A DNA stretch of 6,329 nt from a bacterium (GTDB lineage Bacteria; Hydrogenedentota; Hydrogenedentia; Hydrogenedentiales; SLHB01), in contig JAAEQP010000560.1 in NCBI GenBank assembly GCA_024231375.1, positions 1-6,329 on the forward strand. Direction: 5' to 3'. The translations under genes and the position numbers were made by a program. Position 1 is the first letter of the stretch; the number at the start of each line of letters is the position of its first letter. Below the pieces are notes generated by a model that saw nothing but the letters and a program-made list of their open reading frames with translations, had not been told where the DNA came from and searched no databases. Shown here piece after piece: positions 6,139-6,329 of this stretch.

Positions 6139-6225
6139 CCGTCATGCTGAGTGAAACGAAGCATCTCTTGTGCCAGGGCAGTTGCAGGGTTGAAGAGATC
6201 CTTCGCGTGCGCTCAGGATGACGGT
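6138..6225. repeat. Palindromic dispersed (MITE-like) element
   Basis: Two arms of about 32 bases face each other. The left arm, 6138-6169, starts ACCGTCATGCTGAG and ends CGAAGCATCTCTT. The right arm, 6193-6225, read in reverse complement starts ACCGTCATCCTGAG and ends CGAAGGATCTCTT. Roughly 27 positions agree, with one length difference in the middle, around a 23-base loop. The GTCATxCTGAGC...GAAGxATCTCTT phrase is a widely seen intergenic repeat in bacterial genomes (general knowledge; no database checked). It starts on the last base of the TAA of the small pseudogene. No target duplication is evident. It could fold in RNA as a bidirectional terminator-like hairpin. Confidence 0.7.
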
Positions 6226-6329
6226 CAGGGTGGGGTCTTGTGGACGCACATGCACGGGGGTGTGAACTCGGGACGCCCGGTCTTCGCTTCAATTGGACTT
6301 TCCCGGCGGATTCGTGTCAAATGGAGCCA
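6226..6329. other. Terminal stretch without a supported gene
   Basis: No credible coding region begins here. A weak promoter-like pair (TTGGAC at 6293-6298, 18 bases, TCAAAT at 6317-6322) could serve a gene beyond the window edge, but the -10 matches only four of six positions. The minus-strand open frame here runs through the palindromic repeat into the pseudogene and looks like a shadow. Confidence 0.3.

Noticed and set aside
6138..6225. CRISPR-like repeat
   Set aside because: Only one inverted pair exists, with no direct repeats or regular spacers.
6041..6292. Minus-strand open frame of 83 codons at the window end
   Set aside because: It is made of the reverse complement of the palindromic repeat and of the pseudogene; the Arg/Pro-rich translation looks like non-coding GC-rich sequence.

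Overview
The window looks like a GC-rich bacterial chromosome fragment, probably from a free-living glycan degrader of the Planctomycetota / Hydrogenedentota / Lentisphaerota kind. That placement is inferred from three things: large exported multidomain carbohydrate-active proteins, a Tat-exported sugar-isomerase-like protein, and dispersed palindromic repeats. No taxonomic marker gene is present.

Bases 1-4654 (+ strand) hold three genes in a row. The first is the 3' part of a right-handed parallel beta-helix (pectate-lyase-3-like) protein whose 5' end lies outside the window. It overlaps by ATGA with a second gene encoding a small exported protein that I read as an uncharacterised (beta/alpha)8 barrel. 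After 110 bases comes an 835-residue exported protein. Its N-terminal ~290 residues are a paralogue of the preceding gene (about 58% identity by hand alignment), followed by a concanavalin-like (LamG / DUF1080-type) domain and a C-terminal BNR/sialidase-type beta-propeller with five Asp boxes. The three products together look like a secreted system acting on a polysaccharide or glycoconjugate. The substrate cannot be read from the sequence.

Bases 4674-5627 (- strand) encode a Tat-exported xylose-isomerase-like TIM-barrel protein (sugar phosphate isomerase/epimerase superfamily). It converges on the large gene with a 19-base gap. It has a perfect Shine-Dalgarno and a good sigma70-type promoter (TTGCCA-N17-TATGAT), and both fix its start at 5627 rather than at the longer upstream ATG.

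Bases 5628-6329 are a short accessory tail. They hold a REP-like hairpin repeat, then a small conserved-looking gene (5824-6138) interrupted by an in-frame TGA where a Trp codon is expected. Immediately after its stop comes an ~88-base palindromic dispersed element of the GTCATCCTGAGC...GATCTCTT type. The last ~100 bases show no convincing gene.

The most interesting points are the tandem paralogous barrels (one free, one fused to a lectin-like domain and a propeller), the fusion junction at a G7/C7 inverted repeat, and the TGA-interrupted small gene.
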